In this document: positions 7,926-15,260 of the stretch, piece by piece
Numbering within the stretch: position 1 is the stretch's first letter
How the letters are laid out: every line of letters starts with the position of its first letter
DNA from: an uncultured Bacteroides sp.
GTDB taxonomy: Bacteria > Bacteroidota > Bacteroidia > Bacteroidales > Bacteroidaceae
Assembly (NCBI RefSeq): GCF_910578895.1
Contig: NZ_CAJTSC010000064.1
Span: 1-17,072 of the forward strand
Direction of reading: 5' to 3'
DNA: 17,072 bases
Notes under the pieces: model-generated
The model's database searches: none
Seen by the model: only the letters and a program-made list of their open reading frames with translations
Told to the model about the DNA's origin: nothing
Position numbers and translations under genes: made by a program

Positions 7926-7938
7926 ACAATAAATACAA

Positions 7939-7993
7939 GGAGGATGTGTCCAAATTCCCGGGAGTCAACTTCACAGGTTTCGACACATCCTCC
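7939..7993. terminator. Hairpin between convergent susD and the regulator gene
   Basis: GGAGGATGTGTC (7939-7950) pairs perfectly with GACACATCCTCC (7982-7993); the loop is 31 nt. The plus-strand stem is followed by CTATTTTAT, and on the minus strand by TTGTATTTATTG, so it may end transcription from both sides. The long loop contains CCCGGG, which may form a smaller inner stem. Confidence 0.65.
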
Positions 7994-8044
7994 CTATTTT
8001 ATCTCCACAAGCAATTGCATATTCTGCCAAACCGGCTCTTGCTC

Positions 8045-11000
8045 TTACATAACCTCCGTAGGTGTCTTCCCGAAATATTCCTTAAAGACTTTACTGAAGT
8101 AGGCAGGTGTGCTGAATCCGCACATTTCACTCACCTCTGTCACATTGTATTTTCCCGAACGCAGCTTTTCCATCGCATAGTTCAAGCGGATTGAGCGAAT
8201 GAACTCCACTACCGACAAATTGGTAAGCGCCTTTATTTTCTTATAAAGCAACGACTGGCTCATGGCAAGCGCGGAAGCAAACTCCTCCTTACCGAAGTTC
8301 TCGTTGGCAATATTGGCACGTACACATTCAATGGCTTTCTTTATAAACTCATCATTCATCTGATTTGCCACAATGGAGCGCGCATCATCCTGTTTCGCTT
8401 CAATGGCTTTTTGAAGTACAATGCGCCTGTTACGGATGATAGAGGTTATACGGCTTATCAGCAATGCCATATCAAACGGTTTGACCAGGTAGTTGTCCGC
8501 CCCCAATCCCAACCCATGCAACTGGTTGGTTTTGTCGGAAAGGGCGGTAAGCAAAATCACGGGGATATGAGAAGTCTCGTAAGCAGACTTGACCCTGCGG
8601 CAAAGTTCAAAACCATCCATGCGCGGCATCACGATATCCGAAACAATGAGGTCGGGCTGCACGTCATTCATCATTTCCCAAGCCTCTTGCCCGTCCCGGG
8701 CGGTTGTTACCCGGAAATACTCACGCAACGGATGCACCATGAACTCGCATAAGGAGTGATTGTCCTCCACGACCAGAATATGCATGTCGTGTACTTCCAC
8801 ATCGCCACTTGCCGCAACATCCACTTTATCAGCCGCCGGACTATCGGCGGTTCTCGCCGGGGAAGCCGCCCGCAACGGCACGGTCACATCGAAAGTAGTT
8901 CCCACGCCAAGCTCGCTTGCCACGGCAATCTTTCCGTTATGGATGGAAACATATTTCTTAGCCATCAGCAAGCCGATGCCCGAGCCTACAACCTGGGCGT
9001 TTACGGCATTGTCGCTCCGATAAAACTCACGAAACAGCTTACGTTGCGCCGCCTTGCTGATGCCCATCCCGTAATCCTTGACACGCAGCGTCCATTCGGC
9101 AGCCGTCCCGGCAAAAGCCACTTCAACGCGCCCCCCCGAGGCAGAGTACTTCACCGCATTGGAAAGCAGGTTGTCCACCACCCTTTCCAACATGCGCGCA
9201 TCGGCTTGCACCCAATACTCTTCCGGCATAATGTCCACCGCCACCTCTATCTGTTTGCCGGCGGCATACGATACATAAATTGCCGTGCGCCGCCTGATCA
9301 AATCGGCAAGATTAAGAGCAGCAAACACCGGTTGTTCGCACCCGATATCCAGTTTTTCAAAATCGAGCAACTGCGTAGCCGTATCAGACAACCGTGTAGT
9401 CTGCTCGGATGCCAGTGCGACGCACCTGGCTCCCCACGATGAGAGATTGTTCTCTTTATTCAACTCCTCTATAGGTGCTTTGATAAGCATCAGCGAGGTA
9501 CGTATGTCGTGTGCCATGCGTGTGAAGAAGCGTATCTTCTCCTCCGAGTAGCGGCGGTGCAAATGCTGTATATAATAACGGATGGCAAGAAACAATAGCC
9601 CCGCCACTACCGCCAGCACCAGCAGCCGGAACCAGACTGTCTGCCAAAAGGGAGGGTCTATGACAACAGACATCTGGCGTTCCGACAGGAGAGTGCCGTC
9701 ATACATCCGGATACACAGCGTATAATTTCCTGCCCGCAAATTGGTGTAATTGATGAACCGGTTTGTGGTATAGGCAGACCATTCGTCATCCTGCCCCACC
9801 AGCTTCCAGGAAAAAGCGACGGATTTGCTGACATATCCCAACGGAAGCACCGATAGTGTAAAAGAAGTTTGCGGATAACTTAAATGCAAGGTGGAAAGGC
9901 TGTCGATAGGAACTTCCAGCCCGAAGTCCGCCATTTCCCGGATGGAGCGGCCGGACACGCGTATATCCGAAAAATAGATACGTCCCGAAGCACTGATGGA
10001 ATCAACTTTGTCGGGATAAAACAGCACCGCTCCATTGTTGCTGCCGAAAGCCACTCTTCCATCGGGCAACCTGCATGCCGCATTGACGCTGAATGAGGTA
10101 TTCGCCAGTTGCCGCTGGGTTCCAAATGTCCGTATTTGTTTGTGCGAAAGGTCATAGCAACATAATCCGTCGTTCGTACCTATCCACAGATTATCATCCA
10201 GCAGCAACGCGCTTTTCGTATAGTTGCAGGGCAATCCTTGCTGCGTGGTAACATGCACCTGCCCGGCAGTACGCATATCCAGCCCTATCACCCCGTCGCC
10301 CGAGGTACAGACCCATACGGTATGCCCCACTACAACAATGTCATGCACCGTGCAGGCGGATAAAAGCACGTCAAACTTGCCTGTCTCCTTATCCAGCAAC
10401 AACAGCCCGTAAGCACATCCCAGCAAAATCTGCCCGGGCGAAAGTTCGGCAAAGCAATATACCGGTTGCGCATCATAAGCGCGAAGCCGCCCGTCGGCAG
10501 AATGACGGCAATACACACTGCCTTTCACACCCCCCATCCACACATCGCCTTGGCTATCGGTATAAGTGGCAAACACCAAACCGCCCGCGCCAAACAGAGC
10601 GCCGTCACGGGCGGTATAATGATGCAGCTCACGCCCTGTAGCTTCGTCCAGCACATACACCCCGCCGCCGTAGGTGCCTGCGTAAATACGCCCTTTCCTA
10701 TCGGCAGCCAGCGACAGGAACACGCGTTGGGAACCGCCATACAACTGCTTCCACGCATGGGTATGAGCGTCACGCAAAGCGATGCCGTCGTTCGTTGCAA
10801 GCCAAAGGTTTCCCCGGCTGTCGGTCAGGATGTGGTTTACCCCGTTGTTATGCAGCGATTGCGGGTTATTGACCTTATGCACCAAGTGTTCCACATCAGA
10901 ATGCTCTATCTCCGTATATTGCAATCCCCCGCTGTTAGTCGCCGCCCACACCCGCCGGCGACTGTCGGCAAGCAAAGACAAAACCCCGTTGCCGTGCAGG

Positions 11001-11869
11001 GATGCAGGATTGTCGAAGTCCTCGCGCAGCACCTGCTCCACCCGGCAAGCTTCCGAATCGAGTATCCATATCCCGCCGCCGTCAATGCCCAGCCAAAGCG
11101 AAGCGGAATCGGGTATCAGGATATCCCGCACAATAAGTTTCGGCAACCGGGGAAGCGCGGCTTTCCGGACCGCCTGCTCCTTGAGCTCGTACTGCCACAA
11201 CCCCGCATTATACGTCCCTATCCACACGCGGTTGTTCCGCCCGTCATAGCGAAGGGACGAAATGGCATGGGGAAAATCGCCCTTCAGTTTCTCCTGCGTA
11301 CATTCGCGGGTGTTTATGCAATATACGGACGATTGTATGAAAGCCAGCGCACGGCAATCGTCCAGCAAGGCAATGTTGGAAAAGCCCGCCATACCGTCAA
11401 AGAACCGGACCACCTCGCCGCCCGTCCAATAGAAGATACCGGCACTGGTACTTATCCATACCTTCCCGCCGCCATCTATCAGCAAATTGGTCACCCACTC
11501 CTCGTTGCCCAACAATGAAGAGAGTGCAAACCACTGTTCGAACTTGTTCAGAACAGGATTATAACGGAAAACCTGCCCGTTCTGGGTGGCCACCACCAAC
11601 AAGTTGCCGCGGCATGCCATTTTTACCTGCATCACATCCGTTGTGGCATAAGGGAGTTCGTAAAGCCGGTAATCGTCGGCGGTAACGCGCAGAACGCCCG
11701 TACGCGAAGCCGCCCAGACAAATCCGTTGTCATCACGCTCCACGGCAGTTATCTCGCGCATGGAGATGCCGAACAAATCATTGATGCTGTTAAAAGTAAA
11801 ATCCCGGGAGACGGCTTGATGAAATCCAAATAAGAGAAAAGTGAATATCAATAACAGTGAGTTTTTCAT
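8045..11869 (-). CDS. Hybrid two-component system regulator (sensor propeller, kinase, receiver, AraC)
   Basis: This 1274-residue one-protein signalling system should sense an oligosaccharide in the periplasm and activate the PUL. In order: signal peptide 1-21; repeated two-component-regulator propeller blades about 25-630 (many VWIGT, LWLAT and VWAAT motifs); Y_Y_Y domain about 670-740; transmembrane helix about 745-767; histidine kinase with phospho-acceptor H787 in HDIRTSL, N box DNLLSNAVKYS (899-909), DYGMGIS and GSGIGL; receiver domain about 1029-1147 with E1035, D1036, phospho-acceptor D1078 (SDIVMP) and K1130; C-terminal AraC helix-turn-helix domain about 1171-1274. An upstream in-frame start at 11989 is rejected, because the signal peptide begins at MKNSLLL and a purine-rich AGGAAG precedes it. 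The H box differs from the usual HExRTPL. It is transcribed alone, convergent to susD and divergent from the esterase operon. Confidence 0.95.
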   Translation of the reverse strand: MKNSLLLIFTFLLFGFHQAVSRDFTFNSINDLFGISMREITAVERDDNGFVWAASRTGVLRVTADDYRLYELPYATTDVMQVKMACRGNLLVVATQNGQVFRYNPVLNKFEQWFALSSLLGNEEWVTNLLIDGGGKVWISTSAGIFYWTGGEVVRFFDGMAGFSNIALLDDCRALAFIQSSVYCINTRECTQEKLKGDFPHAISSLRYDGRNNRVWIGTYNAGLWQYELKEQAVRKAALPRLPKLIVRDILIPDSASLWLGIDGGGIWILDSEACRVEQVLREDFDNPASLHGNGVLSLLADSRRRVWAATNSGGLQYTEIEHSDVEHLVHKVNNPQSLHNNGVNHILTDSRGNLWLATNDGIALRDAHTHAWKQLYGGSQRVFLSLAADRKGRIYAGTYGGGVYVLDEATGRELHHYTARDGALFGAGGLVFATYTDSQGDVWMGGVKGSVYCRHSADGRLRAYDAQPVYCFAELSPGQILLGCAYGLLLLDKETGKFDVLLSACTVHDIVVVGHTVWVCTSGDGVIGLDMRTAGQVHVTTQQGLPCNYTKSALLLDDNLWIGTNDGLCCYDLSHKQIRTFGTQRQLANTSFSVNAACRLPDGRVAFGSNNGAVLFYPDKVDSISASGRIYFSDIRVSGRSIREMADFGLEVPIDSLSTLHLSYPQTSFTLSVLPLGYVSKSVAFSWKLVGQDDEWSAYTTNRFINYTNLRAGNYTLCIRMYDGTLLSERQMSVVIDPPFWQTVWFRLLVLAVVAGLLFLAIRYYIQHLHRRYSEEKIRFFTRMAHDIRTSLMLIKAPIEELNKENNLSSWGARCVALASEQTTRLSDTATQLLDFEKLDIGCEQPVFAALNLADLIRRRTAIYVSYAAGKQIEVAVDIMPEEYWVQADARMLERVVDNLLSNAVKYSASGGRVEVAFAGTAAEWTLRVKDYGMGISKAAQRKLFREFYRSDNAVNAQVVGSGIGLLMAKKYVSIHNGKIAVASELGVGTTFDVTVPLRAASPARTADSPAADKVDVAASGDVEVHDMHILVVEDNHSLCEFMVHPLREYFRVTTARDGQEAWEMMNDVQPDLIVSDIVMPRMDGFELCRRVKSAYETSHIPVILLTALSDKTNQLHGLGLGADNYLVKPFDMALLISRITSIIRNRRIVLQKAIEAKQDDARSIVANQMNDEFIKKAIECVRANIANENFGKEEFASALAMSQSLLYKKIKALTNLSVVEFIRSIRLNYAMEKLRSGKYNVTEVSEMCGFSTPAYFSKVFKEYFGKTPTEVM

Positions 11870-11899
11870 ACATCTTATATTTCTTCCTACAAAACACGA

Positions 11900-11907
11900 C
11901 AAAGATA
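11900..11907 (-). promoter_or_regulatory. -7 box of the regulator gene
   Basis: On the minus strand this reads TATCTTTG, an exact match to TAnnTTTG. Transcription would start near 11893, leaving a leader of about 24 nt before the ATG at 11869. No clear -33 element is seen, and no operator repeat lies next to it, which fits low constitutive expression of the sensor (inference). Confidence 0.6.
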
Positions 11908-11962
11908 CTAATATTACTTTTTGGGTGGAATCAAGAGCCTGCTTAAATTTTGTTCCGCACGC

Positions 11963-11985
11963 GGCTTTTTCATTTGCAGGAGTTA
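11963..11985 (+). repeat. Dispersed repeat core, copy 2
   Basis: This matches 21 of 23 nt with the minus strand of 131-153. The neighbouring 9-bp tandem units and the 10-bp hairpin of the first copy are not clearly present here, so this copy may be shorter or decayed. Confidence 0.45.
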
Positions 11986-12100
11986 TCACATCGTTCCGCT
12001 CCGTCGGGAGTTAAAAGCATGTTTTTTCGAGCCTTCTTCCCGAAGGTGCCTTCCTGTTTTCAGGGTCAACCGAAAGCACAGTGCCGCCAACGGGGCTTAT

Positions 12101-12137
12101 TATTTAAAAGTATAAGGAATATATTCAAAAATACAAA
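12101..12137 (+). promoter_or_regulatory. Direct-repeat operator upstream of the esterase operon
   Basis: TATTTAAAAGTATAAG (12101-12116) and TATTCAAAAATACAAA (12122-12137) are direct repeats with starts 21 bp apart. They match the half-sites at 242-257 and 263-278, again with 37 bp from the second repeat to the -7 box. The first half-site here differs from the 263-278 half-site at one base only. It probably binds the AraC domain of the adjacent divergent regulator (inference). Confidence 0.75.
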
Positions 12138-12158
12138 GAAGAAAGCCTGCAGCGCGTC

Positions 12159-12166
12159 TACCTTTG
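12159..12166 (+). promoter_or_regulatory. -7 box of the esterase operon
   Basis: TACCTTTG fits TAnnTTTG exactly and lies 37 bp after the start of the second operator half-site, the same as at 300-307. Transcription would begin near 12173, giving a leader of about 26 nt before the ATG at 12199. No -33 element is apparent. Confidence 0.7.
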
Positions 12167-12198
12167 TGAAGTTAACAACTAAAAACACGAATTGCTTT

Positions 12199-13329
12199 AT
12201 GAACAAATTCTTCTTTTTCCTGCTACTTCAAGCAGTATGTTCAGGTATTCTCCTGGCACAACCCGGCCGTCCGGCAAAGGATGAATCCACGCTGCCCGGC
12301 AAGCGTGGCGAACTCAATGTGCGCAGTGCCGCATATCCGCGCCTTTTGCCCGGCAACCGCATGGAGTTCAAGATAAAAGCGCCCGATGCCAAGAAGGTAC
12401 AAATCAACTTAGGCCGTATATATGACCTTGTACGCAATGCGGACGGTGAATGGACAGGCATCACAGACCCGCTTACACAAGGCTTCCACTACTATTTCCT
12501 TATTATAGACGGCGTATCCGTTGCCGACCCCGCCGGCGAGTCATTCTATGGATGCAGCATGATGGCAAGCGGCGTGGAGATTCCCTATCCCGACGGTGAC
12601 GTAAGGTTCTATATGGCGGACGTTCCTCACGGAGACATCCGCATGAAACGGTATTTCTCCCAAACCGCCAACGGCTGGAGACGTATGTTCGTATACTGCC
12701 CGCCCGGCTACGACACATCCCGCCAGACTTACCCCGTGCTCTACCTGCAACACGGCGGCGGCGAAGATGAACGCGGTTGGTCCAACCAAGGACGCACCGA
12801 CATCATCATGGACAACCTGATTGCCCAGGGAGAAGCGAAACCGATGATTATCGTCATGACAGACGGCAACACGCACGATTTTGAAAGCGAACTGCTCAAG
12901 GAGTGCATCCCGTTCGTGGAGAAGAACTTCCGCGTGAAGACAGACCGCGACAACCGTGCCCTGGCAGGATTGTCCATGGGCGGCATCCAGACCTTGAATA
13001 CAGGCATCCCCAACCTCGACCGCTTTGCCTATTTAGGCATCTTCAGTTCCGGATGGTGGGCGAAACCGACCCCCTTCGGCGGAAGCAGCGATACCGAGAA
13101 GTATTACAAAATGCTGCAAGACAAAAAGAACGATTACAACACGAAGCTGAAGCAATTCTGGATTTCCATGGGCGGCAAGGAAGACATAGCCTACAACAAT
13201 TGCCAGGTGATGATGAAGCGCTTTGACCAGATAGGCATCAAATACACCTACTTCGAAACCCCGGGCGGCCATACCTGGCCCGTGTGGCGTGAAAGCTTAT
13301 ACCGGTTTGCCCCGCTCCTTTTCAGATGA
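12199..13329 (+). CDS. CE1-type esterase (probable feruloyl/acetyl xylan esterase) with N-terminal CBM48-like domain
   Basis: This 376-residue exported esterase probably removes ferulate or other acyl groups from arabinoxylan fragments. The signal peptide covers 1-20 (LLA/QPG). An N-terminal E-set/CBM48-like sandwich spans about 45-135 (FKIKAPDAKKVQINL, then GFHYYFLIIDGV). The alpha/beta-hydrolase domain covers about 150-376, with nucleophile S259 in GLSMGG, probable acid D329 or E328 (GGKED) and base H358 (GGHTW); YLQHGGGED (182-190) helps form the oxyanion region. The start is the ATG at 12199, before the hydrophobic leader; an in-frame extension to 11950 would span the promoter. It opens the operon, 43 bp before a paralogue. 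Compared with that paralogue it lacks about 19 residues after the GN motif (223-224), a stretch likely to border the active site. Acetyl rather than feruloyl specificity cannot be excluded. Confidence 0.85.
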   Translation: MNKFFFFLLLQAVCSGILLAQPGRPAKDESTLPGKRGELNVRSAAYPRLLPGNRMEFKIKAPDAKKVQINLGRIYDLVRNADGEWTGITDPLTQGFHYYFLIIDGVSVADPAGESFYGCSMMASGVEIPYPDGDVRFYMADVPHGDIRMKRYFSQTANGWRRMFVYCPPGYDTSRQTYPVLYLQHGGGEDERGWSNQGRTDIIMDNLIAQGEAKPMIIVMTDGNTHDFESELLKECIPFVEKNFRVKTDRDNRALAGLSMGGIQTLNTGIPNLDRFAYLGIFSSGWWAKPTPFGGSSDTEKYYKMLQDKKNDYNTKLKQFWISMGGKEDIAYNNCQVMMKRFDQIGIKYTYFETPGGHTWPVWRESLYRFAPLLFR

Positions 13330-13372
13330 CAACCATGATAAACAATTATACATCATTTAAAACATTCGAATT

Positions 13373-14533
13373 ATGAAAAACGCATTCAAGCTTATTTTCT
13401 CATCTTTGCTGGCACTGCCCCTGGCGGTATGTGCCCAACAGCAGAGTTTTCCGGAAGGAACCGTTCCCAACGAACACAACATCAACGGAGCCGAGTATCC
13501 GCGCATAGGCAAAGACAGGCGGGTGCACTTCAGGGTATATGCCCCCAACGCCCAAAAGGTGGAAATCAGTTTCCGCGGTGAAATGACGAAAGAGGCAGAC
13601 GGATATTGGTCGCTCGTATCGAAAGAGCCCGAAGTGGTGGGCTTCCATTATTACCAGTTGATAGTAGACGGCGTAAGTGCCGCCGACCCTAACGGCAAAC
13701 CGTTTTTCGGCATGGGCAAATGGGTAAGCGGCATCGAGATTCCGGAAGAAGGAGTGGATTATTACGCCATCAAGAATGTGCCCCACGGAGCAATCAGCCA
13801 AAGCTGGTACTACTCAAACATCCGCCGGGAATGGCGCAGATGCATCGTCTACACACCTGCCGAATATGACAAGAACCCTTCCAAGAAATATCCGGTGCTG
13901 TATCTGCAACACGGAATGGGAGAGAACGAGACAAGCTGGGCAAACCAGGGCAAGATGAACTTCATTATGGACAACCTGATTGCCGAAGGCAAAGCCAAGC
14001 CTATGATTGTGGTAATGGACAACGGCAACATCGAGGTGTTCAAGACCAATCCGGGAGAAAGCCCTGCCGACGCCCGGGCAAGATTCGGGGCACAGTTCCC
14101 CGCCATCATGGTCAATGAAATCATTCCGCACATCGAATCCAACTTCCGGACACTGACCGACCGCGACAACCGCGCGATGGCAGGACTGTCATGGGGCGGG
14201 CTTCTTACATTCAACACCACCCTGAACAACCTGGACAAATTCGCCTACATAGGCGGCTTCAGCGGAGCGGGCAGCATCGACCTGAAAAACATCGACACCA
14301 CCTACAACGGGGTTTTCAAAGACCGCAAGGCATTCAACAAGAAGGTGCACGCATTCTTCCTAGGCATCGGTTCGGAGGAACATCCCGAAAGGACCAAGAA
14401 CCTCAGCGACGGACTGAAGGCTGCCGGCATCGACAACACCTACTACGAATCCCCGGGCACAGCCCACGAGTTCCTCACCTGGCGCAGGTGCCTGAAGGAA
14501 TTCGTTCCGCTCCTGTTCAGAACAAACAATTAA
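13373..14533 (+). CDS. CE1-type esterase, second tandem paralogue, with CBM48-like domain
   Basis: This 386-residue exported esterase is paralogous to the gene just before it. The signal peptide covers 1-21 (VCA/QQQ). An E-set/CBM48-like domain spans about 47-135 (FRVYAPNAQKVEISF, GFHYYQLIVDGV), and the hydrolase domain about 145-386. Nucleophile S273 lies in GLSWGG and H365 in GTAHEF. The catalytic acid is less clear: GIGSEEH (331-337) offers E335 or E336 where the paralogue has GGKED. Residues 219-250 carry an insertion that the paralogue lacks (TNPGESPADARARF), a possible lid. The region around YPVLYLQHG and FIMDNLIAEGKAKPMI is very close between the two, pointing to an old duplication followed by change around the active site. 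CE1 esterases of this layout in Bacteroides xylan loci act on ferulic or acetyl esters; which bond this one cuts is not visible. Confidence 0.85.
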   Translation: MKNAFKLIFSSLLALPLAVCAQQQSFPEGTVPNEHNINGAEYPRIGKDRRVHFRVYAPNAQKVEISFRGEMTKEADGYWSLVSKEPEVVGFHYYQLIVDGVSAADPNGKPFFGMGKWVSGIEIPEEGVDYYAIKNVPHGAISQSWYYSNIRREWRRCIVYTPAEYDKNPSKKYPVLYLQHGMGENETSWANQGKMNFIMDNLIAEGKAKPMIVVMDNGNIEVFKTNPGESPADARARFGAQFPAIMVNEIIPHIESNFRTLTDRDNRAMAGLSWGGLLTFNTTLNNLDKFAYIGGFSGAGSIDLKNIDTTYNGVFKDRKAFNKKVHAFFLGIGSEEHPERTKNLSDGLKAAGIDNTYYESPGTAHEFLTWRRCLKEFVPLLFRTNN

Positions 14534-14561
14534 TGTGTCATCGAAGAAATACATCGAAATA

Positions 14562-15260
14562 ATGAAAATCCCTCATTGCAAAATATTGTTGGCGGTCTGT
14601 TTCACCGCCATAACGAGTGTGCATTCCTTTGCACAGAACAAAGAGTCCGACTCTCCTTTGGCGCCCTACTTTTCACCGGGCGGCACCGACGTCATGTATC
14701 CCGACGACGAAGGTTTCATACGCCGTTGGCTACTGCTCGAACCCATAGACAAGCCCAACCGCAGCAATACGGTGTTCACGGACAGCTATATCCGGCAGGC
14801 TTTTACGACCGAATATTTCCCCAAGCAGTTCACCATACTGCCCAAAGACGGCGAGAAAGTAAAGGTAGGCAAGCAGAAGCTGACCTGGCACGCACTCGAC
14901 AGCAACCTGTTCAACGTGAAGCTGTTCCGCTTCGCCTCCAACCTTGAGAAGCAGATATACGGCGTGCTGTTTTGGGCGGTCACGGTCATCAATTGTCCGG
15001 AAGACATGCCCGACGTACGGATATCGGTAGGTTCAAACTCCGCTTCCATGTGGTGGCTGAACGGCGAAGAGGCGGTTATCCTGTCCGGCGACCGCCGTAT
15101 GGTGAAGGACGACTGCCTGTCCAAGCGCCTGACCTTGAAAAAAGGGAAAAACATCCTGCGCGGAGCTGTCATCAACGGTCCCGGCATGAGTGATTTCTGT
15201 ATCCGTCTCCTCGATGAAAAGGGAGCGCCTGTTAAAAACATTACCATCAGTTACAAATGA
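14562..15260 (+). CDS. Secreted protein of unknown function in the esterase operon
   Basis: I do not recognise a catalytic family for this 232-residue protein. The signal peptide covers about 1-25 (SFA/QNK), with no lipobox. The mature part is rich in aromatic and basic residues. It has FIRRWLLLEPIDKP near residues 52-65, a WHALDS segment in the middle, and a C-terminal half (about 145-232) with GSNSASMWWLNGEEA, then LKKGKNILRGAVINGPG and FCIRLLDEKG. The last half has the rhythm of a jelly-roll, galactose-binding or PA14-like beta-sandwich, of the kind that often carries sugars (inference). The ATG at 14562 is chosen because the leader begins there; an in-frame GTG at 14535 has no role. It lies 28 bp after the second esterase and overlaps the next GH43 start by 4 bp (ATGA), so the two are probably translationally coupled and may act together. 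It could be a binding or accessory protein for the esterases or that GH43. Confidence 0.7.
   Translation: MKIPHCKILLAVCFTAITSVHSFAQNKESDSPLAPYFSPGGTDVMYPDDEGFIRRWLLLEPIDKPNRSNTVFTDSYIRQAFTTEYFPKQFTILPKDGEKVKVGKQKLTWHALDSNLFNVKLFRFASNLEKQIYGVLFWAVTVINCPEDMPDVRISVGSNSASMWWLNGEEAVILSGDRRMVKDDCLSKRLTLKKGKNILRGAVINGPGMSDFCIRLLDEKGAPVKNITISYK

Larger units (their letters stand above)
11870..12198. other. Divergent control region between the regulator and the esterase operon
   Basis: This 329-bp region holds a regulator promoter on the minus strand (11900-11907), the second copy of a dispersed repeat core (11963-11985), a two-half-site operator (12101-12137) and the esterase promoter (12159-12166). 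The plus strand stays open in frame with the first esterase from 11950, but that part has no signal-peptide logic and contains the operator and promoter, so it is non-coding. Positions 11990-12100 show nothing further that I can name. Confidence 0.65.

Noticed and set aside
11870..11989. N-terminal extension of the regulator
   Set aside because: Forty residues without homology-like features come before a typical signal peptide at 11869, and the -7 box at 11900-11907 lies inside the extension.
11950..12198. N-terminal extension of the first esterase
   Set aside because: This part spans the operator and -7 box; the signal peptide starts at the ATG at 12199.
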